A model generated the notes under the pieces. The model saw nothing but the letters and a program-made list of their open reading frames with translations, was not told the DNA's origin and searched no databases. DNA of 14,958 bases from NCBI GenBank assembly GCA_903847655.1, contig CAINEG010000069.1, positions 1 through 14,958 on the forward strand. Reading direction: 5' to 3'. Source of the DNA: an uncultured Bacteroidota bacterium (GTDB taxonomy: Bacteria; Bacteroidota; Bacteroidia; Chitinophagales; Chitinophagaceae). This document shows, piece after piece, positions 7,250-14,842 of this stretch; the stretch's first letter is position 1, and the number at the start of each line of letters is the position of its first letter. Both the position numbers and the translations under genes were made by a program.

Positions 7250-8539
7250 TTATTTTTTAAATCGAATCAGGTATTCAGAAATATAAACCGCTGTATCCTT
7301 GGTTTGGTCTTTATAAAATAATCTTGCTTTTTCGCCCAAATTAAAAGTGGTTAATTTTTTTACTACTGCATTTGGATCTCCAATGGGTTGCAAGGCAGGA
7401 TACCATAATGTACTACCCGGTTTAGTTAAAAGCAGTTCCGGCACTGTCCAGTTTTGCGATGTGGTTTCGTCCAGTACTTCATTTTTATTGAAAGAGATAT
7501 AAATGCTACTGCCTTTCCAAGAAGCACCTTCTGCTTTGGCCATCAACATCACCCATGATTTTAAATAATTATTCCAACTAACAGAAGGGCCCCAATAGTA
7601 TCTACTGTTTAAGTTGGAACTTGGACCGCCTCCAGCGGATGAAGGAATTTGAATGGATTGTATCGGTTGTCCAATTCCATCATACTGCGCTGCATAGTTT
7701 TTTCCATCCCATCTTTTGGCTTTGCCATTGGGCTGGTCTAAATCAGCTAATTTAATTCTAGCCATACTAATGCATTGACCTGCTTGTTCTTTTTTAGTAT
7801 CATAAGTGAGTGAATCATATTTTCCAGCGTAACCATACTCACCATAAAATATATACAAATAATCACCACTGGCTACTGCAGAAGGATCTCCAACGCCACC
7901 TGCAAAAGTCACTGAATTATTGTAAGGTTTTAAAATCATTCTTTCTTGGTTGTCTTCTAAAACAATGCCTTTGTTTTCCCAGCTATGTCCTCCATTGGTA
8001 GATTTCATGATGCCAATTCTACAAACAGCAGCAGGTGTTTTAGCGCCCGTTAAGCCTTGTGGCCAATTTTTATTGATGTAGCCTTTTCCGGTGGCTTCAT
8101 TGTAGGGAAAGGTTTCTGGATAATTTTCGTTGTGGTATAAGGCGTACAATGTTTTTCCAGTAGCATCTTTTTTATCTTGATATACTGTTTCAAACCAAAC
8201 AGCGCCATGCAAGCCCAGGGCAGTTGGGGCCACATTCGGCGGCATCATGGGCGGAACAAATTCATGGAACTTTCTATTAAATACTTCTTCTACTGTTTTC
8301 CCCTCTGCAAATTTTAGTTCATTGGAATAACCCCAAAGTGGGTCTTCTCCATATTTTCCCGGAAAGATGCGAAAGGTATCGCCCACCCATACTTCGGCCA
8401 TATTACAATCCACAAAGGATTTAAAATAAATGGGACTTGATTTTGTCAATTCAAAATTTTCGGACAGGGCCTCCTTTTTTTCTGTACACATGGTAAAAAA
8501 AGGAAGTAGTAATGCTAGATTTTTTAGATATTTAAGCAT
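7250..8539 (-). CDS. Predicted lipoprotein with Asp-box, sialidase-like beta-propeller; function unknown
   Basis: This is a 429-residue exported protein. A short basic and hydrophobic leader ends in FFTMC, so Cys18 is a likely lipidation site, although the lipobox is relaxed. The mature part is rich in Trp, Tyr and Gly and has repeated beta-strand patterns. An Asp-box (STNGGHSW, residues 180-187), typical of sialidase-like and glycoside-hydrolase-like propellers, is followed by GGVGDPSAV (214-222) and YYWGPSVSWN (314-323), which resemble blade motifs of five-bladed GH43/GH32-like or DUF4185-type propellers. No catalytic residues can be assigned from sequence alone. It could be a surface carbohydrate-binding or hydrolytic lipoprotein. 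It is transcribed toward the PQQ dehydrogenase with only 10 bp between stops, and diverges from the efflux operon. The start at 8539 puts the leader at the N-terminus, as expected. Confidence 0.72.
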   Translation of the reverse strand: MLKYLKNLALLLPFFTMCTEKKEALSENFELTKSSPIYFKSFVDCNMAEVWVGDTFRIFPGKYGEDPLWGYSNELKFAEGKTVEEVFNRKFHEFVPPMMPPNVAPTALGLHGAVWFETVYQDKKDATGKTLYALYHNENYPETFPYNEATGKGYINKNWPQGLTGAKTPAAVCRIGIMKSTNGGHSWENKGIVLEDNQERMILKPYNNSVTFAGGVGDPSAVASGDYLYIFYGEYGYAGKYDSLTYDTKKEQAGQCISMARIKLADLDQPNGKAKRWDGKNYAAQYDGIGQPIQSIQIPSSAGGGPSSNLNSRYYWGPSVSWNNYLKSWVMLMAKAEGASWKGSSIYISFNKNEVLDETTSQNWTVPELLLTKPGSTLWYPALQPIGDPNAVVKKLTTFNLGEKARLFYKDQTKDTAVYISEYLIRFKK

Positions 8540-8681
8540 AATGGAAATTTATTGATGGTGTATATTGGCAAGTAGCTTTATTCATGCCCTATATTAACAT
8601 AAATTAATCATTTTTCTCAAATCATCTACCATTTTTACATTAATTTGCATCCTTATTTAGCATATTAATTTTTATAATATT

Positions 8682-9719
8682 ATGGAGGAGCAAAAAAAGA
8701 AAAAACAAGCCAATATTCGTAAGGTAGTGATTAGCACTTTATTAGTCGTAGCGCTTTATTTTGGTGGTAAAAAAGTAGTCTTTTCAATAACGCATGAAAC
8801 CACGGATAATGCACAAATTGAAACTTCCATTGTGCCAGTATTGACTAGAATTGGCGGCTATGTAAAAACCATTGCCATCAAAGATTATGATTCTGTGGGC
8901 CAAAATCAATTGGTGGCAGAAATTGATGATGCCGAATTGCAAATGCAATTGGAAGAACAAAAAGCAGATTTACAACAATCATCTGCAGAAGTATCCAATG
9001 CTAAAGCGCAATTAGACAATGCCATCTTATCTTTAAAAAATAATAAAGGGGTGATTGATTTAAGAACCATCAAACAAAAAAAATCTACCAACGATTTAAC
9101 CCGCGATCAAAATTTATTTAAAGAACAAGCAATTACAAGAAAGCAATTGGAAGAAACAGAATATCAATTGTCTTCTGCCAATCAAGAGTTGAGCAATGCA
9201 CAAACCGAATTAGCAACTGCCAACAATAAAATTACCGTCTTAAGAGAAAACGTGAACAGAACCTTGGCGATGATTGATATGAAGAAAACTAAAATTAAAG
9301 AGACCGAATTAAAATTGTCGTATACCAAGATCATCACACCTAGTGCTGGAAAGATTGGGAAAAAGAACATCAATATTGGACAGTTTGTTCAAGCAGGTAC
9401 GCCATTGTTTTCTATTGTAAATGACAGCAGCTATTGGATTGTAGCCAATTTCAAAGAAAGTCAATTAGAGAGTTTACAAGAAGGTAAAAAAGTAAATATT
9501 CGCTTAGATGCCTTTGCAGATCTAGCTATAGAAGGTACCATAGTAAGCTTAAGTGATGCAACAGGTGCAAAGTTTTCATTACTACCTCCAGACAATTCAA
9601 GTGGAAACTTTATTAAAGTAACACAACGTATTCCTGTAAAAATTGCCATTAACAATCAAGCTGCTTTTAAAAATAAATTAAGAGCAGGAATGAGTGTATT
9701 TATCACCGTTGACAAATAG
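8682..9719 (+). CDS. emrA: HlyD/EmrA-type membrane fusion protein of a tripartite efflux pump
   Basis: This 345-residue periplasmic adaptor links the inner-membrane EmrB-type transporter to the TolC-type channel. A lysine-rich cytoplasmic tail (1-14) leads into one transmembrane helix (about 15-34). The first lipoyl/barrel half (about 48-85, VLTRIGGYVKTIAI to VAEIDDAEL) comes next. A long helical hairpin rich in Gln, Glu, Leu and Ala (about 86-215) forms the coiled coil that contacts TolC. The second lipoyl half follows (about 219-246, TPSAGKIGKKNINIGQFVQAG region), then beta-barrel strands to the C-terminus. The ATG at 8682 is followed by a polar stretch, as usual for EmrA. It is the first gene of an operon; the next begins 5 bp after its stop. 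No TetR- or MarR-type repressor gene adjoins it, unlike many such operons. Confidence 0.9.
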   Translation: MEEQKKKKQANIRKVVISTLLVVALYFGGKKVVFSITHETTDNAQIETSIVPVLTRIGGYVKTIAIKDYDSVGQNQLVAEIDDAELQMQLEEQKADLQQSSAEVSNAKAQLDNAILSLKNNKGVIDLRTIKQKKSTNDLTRDQNLFKEQAITRKQLEETEYQLSSANQELSNAQTELATANNKITVLRENVNRTLAMIDMKKTKIKETELKLSYTKIITPSAGKIGKKNINIGQFVQAGTPLFSIVNDSSYWIVANFKESQLESLQEGKKVNIRLDAFADLAIEGTIVSLSDATGAKFSLLPPDNSSGNFIKVTQRIPVKIAINNQAAFKNKLRAGMSVFITVDK

Positions 9720-9724
9720 TTTGA

Positions 9725-11299
9725 ATGGCAGCGCTTAAAGGCTTAGCAAGAACCATCATTGTAATTACCACTGTATCAGCTGCCATTATGGAGTTGATCG
9801 ATACTTCTATTGTAAATGTTGCTCTAAATGATATTTCTGGAAGTTTAGGCGTAAGCATTGAAGATGTGAGTTGGGTGATTACTGCTTATGCAATTGCCAA
9901 TGTAATCATCATCCCATTAACAGGGTTTTTAGCAGAATATTTTGGGCGTAAAAATTATTACATCGTATCGATGATCATTTTTACAGTGGCTTCTTATTTA
10001 TGTGGCCAGTCTGATAGTTTAATTGAATTAATTATTTGGAGATTTGTACAAGGTATAGGTGGCGGTGCATTACTGTCTACTTCACAAGCCATTTTATTTG
10101 ATGCCTTTGAGCCCAAGGACAGACCCATGGCAGCAGGTTTATTTGGTATGGGTATTGTACTCGGTCCCACCTTGGGCCCCACTTTAGGAGGCTGGATTAT
10201 TGAGCATAATAGCTGGCCTTTAATTTTCATGATCAATATTCCTATTGGTATTATTGCCACTTTTTTATCCTTCACTTTTATTGACAAAAAAGAAGGGGAG
10301 GGCAAGGGCAAGGATGCCATTAAGATTGATTATACCGGTATTATGCTGCTCATGGCAGGCATTGGATGTCTGCAATATGTTTTGGAAAGAGGGGAATCCG
10401 AAGAATGGTTCAATAGTGAAACTATTCGTTATTGCTCCGGGATTGCGGTATTGGGGTTGATTTCCTTTGTCTTGTATGAGTTGAATATCAAGCAACCGGC
10501 AGTGAATTTAAGGGTATTGAAAAATCGAAATCTAGCCTTTACTACCATCTTTACATTTGTAGCAGGTTTTGGTTTATTTACTTCGGTATTTGTTTATCCA
10601 GTACTAGCGCAAAGAATCATGGGCTATACTGCATTTGAAACGGGCATCTCCTTATTACCTCCCACATTAGCGGGTGTGATTATGATGCCCATTATCGGAA
10701 AATTAATGAGTAAGGGAGTAACTCCTATACCCTTTGTGATTGTAGGTTTTAGTTTGTTTTCGGTGTATGCTTTTTATAGTGCGGCCATGCCACTCGATGC
10801 TGGCAAATGGGATTTCTTTTGGCCTTTATTAATCAGGGCCTTTGGTATTTCTATGAGTCAGTTGCCTTTAATTAACCAAGCGGTAGTAGGTTTAGCCCCC
10901 AAGGATTATGCAGCGGGCATTTCCTTAAACAATATGATTCGTCAATTGGGTGGTGCATTTGGTATTGCCATGGCTAATAATTATGTAGCTAAACAGTACT
11001 TTCAACACCGTACTAATTTAATTGCACATATGCCAGCCGATGGAGCAGCTTGGCAGGAAAGGGTTACGGCGGTAACACAAGGCATTGCCTCCAAAACAGG
11101 TGATTTGACAGGGGCTAAACAAACTGCCCTTAAAATGATTGATATGTCGGTGGATAGGCAAGCCTATTATTTATCTTATTTGGATACGTTTAGGTTAGTA
11201 GGTATATTCTTTATCGTGGTGATACCACTGGTATTTTTCCTTCGAACTAGTAAAAAAATGGATAAGGCTGCAGCAGAAGCTGCAGCGGAAGCGCATTAA
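9725..11299 (+). CDS. emrB: EmrB/QacA (DHA2) family drug/proton antiporter
   Basis: This 524-residue major facilitator protein has the length and hydrophobic pattern of 14-helix DHA2 transporters, which export drugs or metabolites using the proton gradient. Visible signatures are MELIDTSIVNVAL in helix 1 (22-34), motif A GFLAEYFGRKN after helix 2 (67-77), the RFVQGIGGGALLS region of helix 4 (106-118) and antiporter motif C GMGIVLGPTLGPTLGG in helix 5 (141-156). The repeated GPTL is normal for EmrB, not a recent duplication. A periplasmic loop lies between the last two helices (about 430-485), and the tail ends in an Ala/Glu-rich KAAAEAAAEAH. Together with the adaptor upstream (5-bp gap) and the TolC-type gene downstream (34-bp gap) it makes a full EmrAB-TolC pump. 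The substrate cannot be told. Confidence 0.92.
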   Translation: MAALKGLARTIIVITTVSAAIMELIDTSIVNVALNDISGSLGVSIEDVSWVITAYAIANVIIIPLTGFLAEYFGRKNYYIVSMIIFTVASYLCGQSDSLIELIIWRFVQGIGGGALLSTSQAILFDAFEPKDRPMAAGLFGMGIVLGPTLGPTLGGWIIEHNSWPLIFMINIPIGIIATFLSFTFIDKKEGEGKGKDAIKIDYTGIMLLMAGIGCLQYVLERGESEEWFNSETIRYCSGIAVLGLISFVLYELNIKQPAVNLRVLKNRNLAFTTIFTFVAGFGLFTSVFVYPVLAQRIMGYTAFETGISLLPPTLAGVIMMPIIGKLMSKGVTPIPFVIVGFSLFSVYAFYSAAMPLDAGKWDFFWPLLIRAFGISMSQLPLINQAVVGLAPKDYAAGISLNNMIRQLGGAFGIAMANNYVAKQYFQHRTNLIAHMPADGAAWQERVTAVTQGIASKTGDLTGAKQTALKMIDMSVDRQAYYLSYLDTFRLVGIFFIVVIPLVFFLRTSKKMDKAAAEAAAEAH

Positions 11300-11333
11300 A
11301 TATAGTGTGCTTACAATTTAAAGTAAACGAGTT

Positions 11334-12617
11334 ATGAAAAAATTAATCTTATTGTTCTTAGTCGTGTTGCATTTCACCAATGCCCATGCTCAAAATTTAA
11401 TTAATGGAGAACTTAAAAATCTATTAAATCAATCTTTGACCTATTTTCCTAAAGTAAAGGAAGTGCAAGAAACAGTTCAAATGGCCGAAGCTAAATTGGC
11501 ATTGACGCAATTGAATAAATATCCAGATTTGACATTAGATGCAAGCTATGCTTATATGCAACCCAAAATTGAAGTTCCCTTTGGCGATAAAACTTTTCAG
11601 TTTGCACCAGAGCACAATGTTTCTGGGGCTTTAAATGGATCCTATACTTTATTTGATTTTGGTCGCTTAGCGGCAAATATTGAAAAAGCAAAACTTGAAG
11701 TACAAACTTCTAAACATGTGGCAGAACAATTAAAACACAGTTTGTTTTTTCAAATAAGCCAATTGTATTATCAAATCATTTATGCAAAAAAAGCCATTGA
11801 CATACAAAATGAAGTGGTTGCCTTGTTGACTGAAAACAAAATTGTAGTGGAAGCGCAATTGAAAAATGGCAATGCCATCCAATTAGACCTGTTGACCATT
11901 CAATCTAAGATTGACAATGAAAACAATCGCAAAATAGACCTAGAGACCAACTTGAAAAAATTATTCAACCTATTAAATTATGCAACAGGTGTGAACAAGA
12001 TTCAAGAAGGACAACTATCCATCGCGCTTAAAAATTATAGTTTTGATGAAGCCTTGCAAATTGCGATCCAAAAAAATCCAAGCTTGGCCATTGCTAAAGA
12101 AAAAGTGAATCTGTCCAAAGCAGAAGTGGCCATTGCTAAATTATACAAACAGCCATTGATCGGCTTAAAAGCAAGTGTGGGTTCTAGAAATGGTTATTTA
12201 CCTCAGATCAATGACCCTCGTTTTAATTACAATGCGGGCATAGGTTTTTCTATGCCTTTATTCAATGGAGGAAAGATTAAGCAACAAATTAAGATACAAG
12301 AAAGAGCCGTTGCTTTAAATGAAACTGGCGTGACTGCTCAATTGCATGACTTTGAAAAAGACATACAATCAGCCTTAATTGATATAAATAGTAATGAACG
12401 TAGAATAAAAAATGCAGCTTCTCAAATTGAGCAAGCTGCATTAGCACAAAAACTAAGTGTAAGTAAATTAAAGAATGGTACCACTACCCCTATTGAACTA
12501 ACTTCCACCAATGCAGATTATCAAAGGGCTTTATTGAATCAATTACAATATGAATATCAACTTTGTAATGCGCAATTGGAATTAGTTAAATTAATGGGTA
12601 TTGATTTGGTCGATTAA
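11334..12617 (+). CDS. TolC family outer membrane efflux channel
   Basis: This 427-residue protein has a clear signal peptide (MKKLILLFLVVLHFTNAHAQ, cleavage after about residue 20). The mature part shows the internal duplication of TolC proteins. Each half has a long amphipathic helix pair rich in Lys, Gln, Leu and Ala, with beta-strand segments between (LDASYAYMQP to GSYTLFDFGR in the first half; IGLKASVGSRN to GFSMPLFNGGKIKQQI in the second). The YTLFDFGR and MPLFNGG turns are typical of the family. The trimer would form the outer-membrane pore and periplasmic tunnel docking with the HlyD-type adaptor. It is the last gene of the efflux operon. Its stop codon overlaps that of the convergent NIPSNAP gene by four bases (TTAA), and no terminator hairpin is visible. 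Confidence 0.9.
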   Translation: MKKLILLFLVVLHFTNAHAQNLINGELKNLLNQSLTYFPKVKEVQETVQMAEAKLALTQLNKYPDLTLDASYAYMQPKIEVPFGDKTFQFAPEHNVSGALNGSYTLFDFGRLAANIEKAKLEVQTSKHVAEQLKHSLFFQISQLYYQIIYAKKAIDIQNEVVALLTENKIVVEAQLKNGNAIQLDLLTIQSKIDNENNRKIDLETNLKKLFNLLNYATGVNKIQEGQLSIALKNYSFDEALQIAIQKNPSLAIAKEKVNLSKAEVAIAKLYKQPLIGLKASVGSRNGYLPQINDPRFNYNAGIGFSMPLFNGGKIKQQIKIQERAVALNETGVTAQLHDFEKDIQSALIDINSNERRIKNAASQIEQAALAQKLSVSKLKNGTTTPIELTSTNADYQRALLNQLQYEYQLCNAQLELVKLMGIDLVD

Positions 12618-13396
12618 AAATTGGCATAATCACGGGCACTCATTAATACAGTTTCGTTTCTGTTCACAGATTTTAAATACTCCTGGGCTACAGATATTTT
12701 TTTCCAAACTGCATCTGCACCAAAAGCTTTCCAATGGTCATTGCGGTCATCCATATTGTTAAAGCTGGTCATGTAAATCAAGTTGGGCATTCTGCTACCA
12801 GCAATTACTTTAGAATAAAAAATAGCGTTAAATTTAAGACGCTCAAATAAAGGCACTTCGCCACCTTCATTAAACATATGCACTTTTCTTAAGTGCAAAT
12901 TTTCGGTAGCGCTTTCATAACTTCTATATTCATACACACGGCTGCTAGATTTAGTTAGGCTTGACTTGGTCACATAATTAGGTTGAAATTTAAAAGCCCT
13001 AGTTAATATTTTTTCAATTCTATTGTAAGGCAAACTGCTGTCTCCCATTTCTAAATGAATGACTGGGTCCTTACCCATAGGATCTAGTTTTTCAATTTTC
13101 TGATCCAATACATCTAATTCATCAATTGTTTTTAAGGGAATCCATACGTATAAACGCTTATCTGTTGCAGTGTCATTGTCTAATGGAGCAAACACACCCA
13201 CTTTTGAAATGCTGTTCTGATGTAAATAAGGTAGGTAGGTATTTTTTAAATACGCATCTATGTTGGCAATTTGAGTAGGCGTAGAACAATGGTAAATTTG
13301 AATGATATAAAAGTCGCGGGTTGGACTTTTAGGAACGTTGGCGAAACTTACCAATAAGACAAAAGCACCTACCAAACTAAGTAGTAATTTTTTCAT
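12614..13396 (-). CDS. Exported tandem NIPSNAP-domain protein
   Basis: This 260-residue protein has a signal peptide (MKKLLLSLVGAFVLLVSFAN) and two dimeric alpha/beta-barrel type NIPSNAP domains, about 28-120 (opening RDFYIIQIYHC) and 153-260 (opening RVYEYRSYES). The second carries the family's charged helix and the LIYMTSFNNMDDRNDHWKAF core (about 206-225). Single-domain NIPSNAPs occur in mitochondria and many bacteria; tandem exported copies are common in Bacteroidota, and their biochemical role is not settled. The first domain is more diverged than the second. The ATG at 13396 places the signal peptide correctly, and a full TAnnTTTG element lies about 30 bp upstream. The gene is convergent with the efflux operon and divergent from the sugar transporter, so it is probably a single-gene unit. 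Confidence 0.85.
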   Translation of the reverse strand: MKKLLLSLVGAFVLLVSFANVPKSPTRDFYIIQIYHCSTPTQIANIDAYLKNTYLPYLHQNSISKVGVFAPLDNDTATDKRLYVWIPLKTIDELDVLDQKIEKLDPMGKDPVIHLEMGDSSLPYNRIEKILTRAFKFQPNYVTKSSLTKSSSRVYEYRSYESATENLHLRKVHMFNEGGEVPLFERLKFNAIFYSKVIAGSRMPNLIYMTSFNNMDDRNDHWKAFGADAVWKKISVAQEYLKSVNRNETVLMSARDYANF

Positions 13397-13426
13397 TGTA
13401 GTAAAGAGTTAATTTTTTAATGTTAC

Positions 13427-13434
13427 CAAATTTA
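13427..13434 (-). promoter_or_regulatory. Candidate -7 promoter element for the NIPSNAP gene
   Basis: On the minus strand this reads TAAATTTG, a full match to the Bacteroidota -7 consensus TAnnTTTG. It would start transcription near 13420-13423 and give a leader of about 25 nt before the ATG at 13396. The -33 region has only a T-rich stretch (TATTTTA) and no clear TTTG. Position and match are good, but the motif is short. Confidence 0.42.
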
Positions 13435-13493
13435 GTGCTTAACTAGCTTAAAATAGGCTAATGGTATATTTTTTGTTCAAATCTAATGGATAG

Positions 13494-13511
13494 ATTATAT
13501 TTAAATATAAT
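13494..13511. promoter_or_regulatory. Perfect 18-bp AT palindrome upstream of the sugar transporter
   Basis: ATTATATTTAAATATAAT is its own reverse complement and ends 10 bp before the preferred ATG (13522) of the FucP-type gene. It overlaps a second, shorter inverted repeat, AATCTA (13480-13485) and TAGATT (13491-13496). It could be an operator or leader element. The composition is wholly A/T, so chance is a serious alternative. Confidence 0.4.
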
Positions 13512-13521
13512 TTATAAAAAC

Positions 13522-14763
13522 ATGCAAAAATTAAAATCTGATCTAATTCCTTTTGTATTAATTACTTGCTTGTTTTTTTTATGGGGTTTTGCCCACAATT
13601 TGGATCCCATATTAATCCCACATTTAAAAAAGTCATTTACCCTAACTACTACTCAGTCTACCTTGGTAGACTCCTCGGTTTTTGTGGCTTATTTTTTTAT
13701 GGCTTTGCCTGCTGGCTATATTATGAAAAGATGGGGCTATAAAACAGGCATCATTGCGGGTCTTTTATTATTTGCTGTAGGTTCATTTCTGTTTGTACCT
13801 GCGGCTAATAACCAATCTTATAATTACTTCTTGTTTGCCTTATTTGTAATTGCCTGTGGTTTAACTATATTAGAAACAGCGGCTAACCCTTATGCTTCTT
13901 CATTAGGCGACCCTAGTACTTCTACCCAAAGACTCAACCTAGCGCAATCCTTCAATGGATTAGCCGCTGCCTTGGCACCAGCCATTGGGGCAAGAATAAT
14001 CTTAACCAAGGGCTATACTAGTGAAGAATTAGCCACTATGACGGCTGCTGCGCAAAAAGCAGCTTTAGCAACAGAGGCCTACACGGTTAAAACACCCTAT
14101 ACCATTTTAGGCATTATACTTTTATTTATAGCCTTCTTGTTTTTTAAAATCAAGCTACCAGATATTAGAGATAATAATGCGGTTAGTCAAAACCAAACTA
14201 TTTTAAAAACTTTCAGGCATAGCCATTTAAGCTGGGCCGTAGTGGCACAATTTTTTTATGTAGGTGCACAGGTATGTGTTTTAAGTTTATTTATTTTATA
14301 TGCGACACAGTCGGCACAAATCTCTGAAATACAAGCTGCGGATTATTTAAGTATGGGGGGCCTTGCTTTTTTAGTAGGCCGCTTTTTAGGTACGGCTTTA
14401 ATGAAATATTTTACGCCTAGACATTTATTAACTTCTTTTGCTATGGTATGTGTACTATTATGCTTGATAGCTATTTTTGGTAAAGGAATGATGACCATTT
14501 ATGCCCTAATAGGCATCTGCTTTTTTATGTCTATTATGTTTCCCACTATTTTTTCCTTGGGCATCCAACAACTTGGTCCAGACACAGAGATGGCCAGCAG
14601 CTTAATCGTGATGTCCATTGTTGGGGGTGCAGTACTTCCCAGAATTTTTGGATTGATCAGCGATGCCTCAGGTAATATACAAATGGGTTATGTAGTTCCA
14701 CTCATTGCTTTCGCAGTAGTAGCCTATTTTGGATGGAAGGGTAGCGTTATTAAAAAAGTATAA
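13522..14763 (+). CDS. FucP-family sugar/proton symporter (major facilitator)
   Basis: This 413-residue inner-membrane protein of about 12 helices belongs to the fucose/glucose/galactose:proton symporter group. The first helix runs into FLWGFAHNLDPILIPHLKKSF (about 19-39), the family's substrate and proton site region. GLTILETAANPYASSLGD (113-130) holds Glu118, which matches the conserved Glu135 of E. coli FucP; the following QRLNLAQSFNG is also typical. The residue aligned with FucP Asp46 is Pro29, with an aspartate one place earlier (Asp28). The sugar is not evident. An ATG at 13486 would add 12 residues, but these would be encoded by palindromic AT-rich leader DNA and would put a charged, Tyr/Asn-rich piece before MQKLKSDLIPF, so 13522 is preferred. 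The gene stands alone between a divergent NIPSNAP gene and a convergent amidohydrolase. Confidence 0.87.
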   Translation: MQKLKSDLIPFVLITCLFFLWGFAHNLDPILIPHLKKSFTLTTTQSTLVDSSVFVAYFFMALPAGYIMKRWGYKTGIIAGLLLFAVGSFLFVPAANNQSYNYFLFALFVIACGLTILETAANPYASSLGDPSTSTQRLNLAQSFNGLAAALAPAIGARIILTKGYTSEELATMTAAAQKAALATEAYTVKTPYTILGIILLFIAFLFFKIKLPDIRDNNAVSQNQTILKTFRHSHLSWAVVAQFFYVGAQVCVLSLFILYATQSAQISEIQAADYLSMGGLAFLVGRFLGTALMKYFTPRHLLTSFAMVCVLLCLIAIFGKGMMTIYALIGICFFMSIMFPTIFSLGIQQLGPDTEMASSLIVMSIVGGAVLPRIFGLISDASGNIQMGYVVPLIAFAVVAYFGWKGSVIKKV

Positions 14764-14842
14764 TATAGAAAGATTATAAAATAGCAGAAAATAAGCGTTT
14801 AGTAAAAAAATTAACTAATCTTATACTACTTTAATAATTTTA

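Noticed and set aside
8561..8596. TATATTGGCA / TGCCCTATATTA as a strong operator
   Set aside because: Only the GGCA/TGCC core pairs well; the outer parts need a one-base shift, so it is noted only in passing.
10147..10192. GPTLGPTL repeat in the EmrB-type protein as a recent tandem duplication
   Set aside because: The double GPxLGPxLGG is the normal motif C of EmrB proteins.
9994..10320. 108-codon minus-strand frame opposite the EmrB-type gene
   Set aside because: Proline-rich and low complexity, it arises from the reverse complement of glycine-rich helices; no start context or family match.
14770..14822. AAGATTA...TAATCTT inverted repeat after the sugar transporter as a terminator
   Set aside because: The 7-bp A/T-rich stem encloses a 39-nt loop and lacks a proper T run, so it would be too unstable to terminate.
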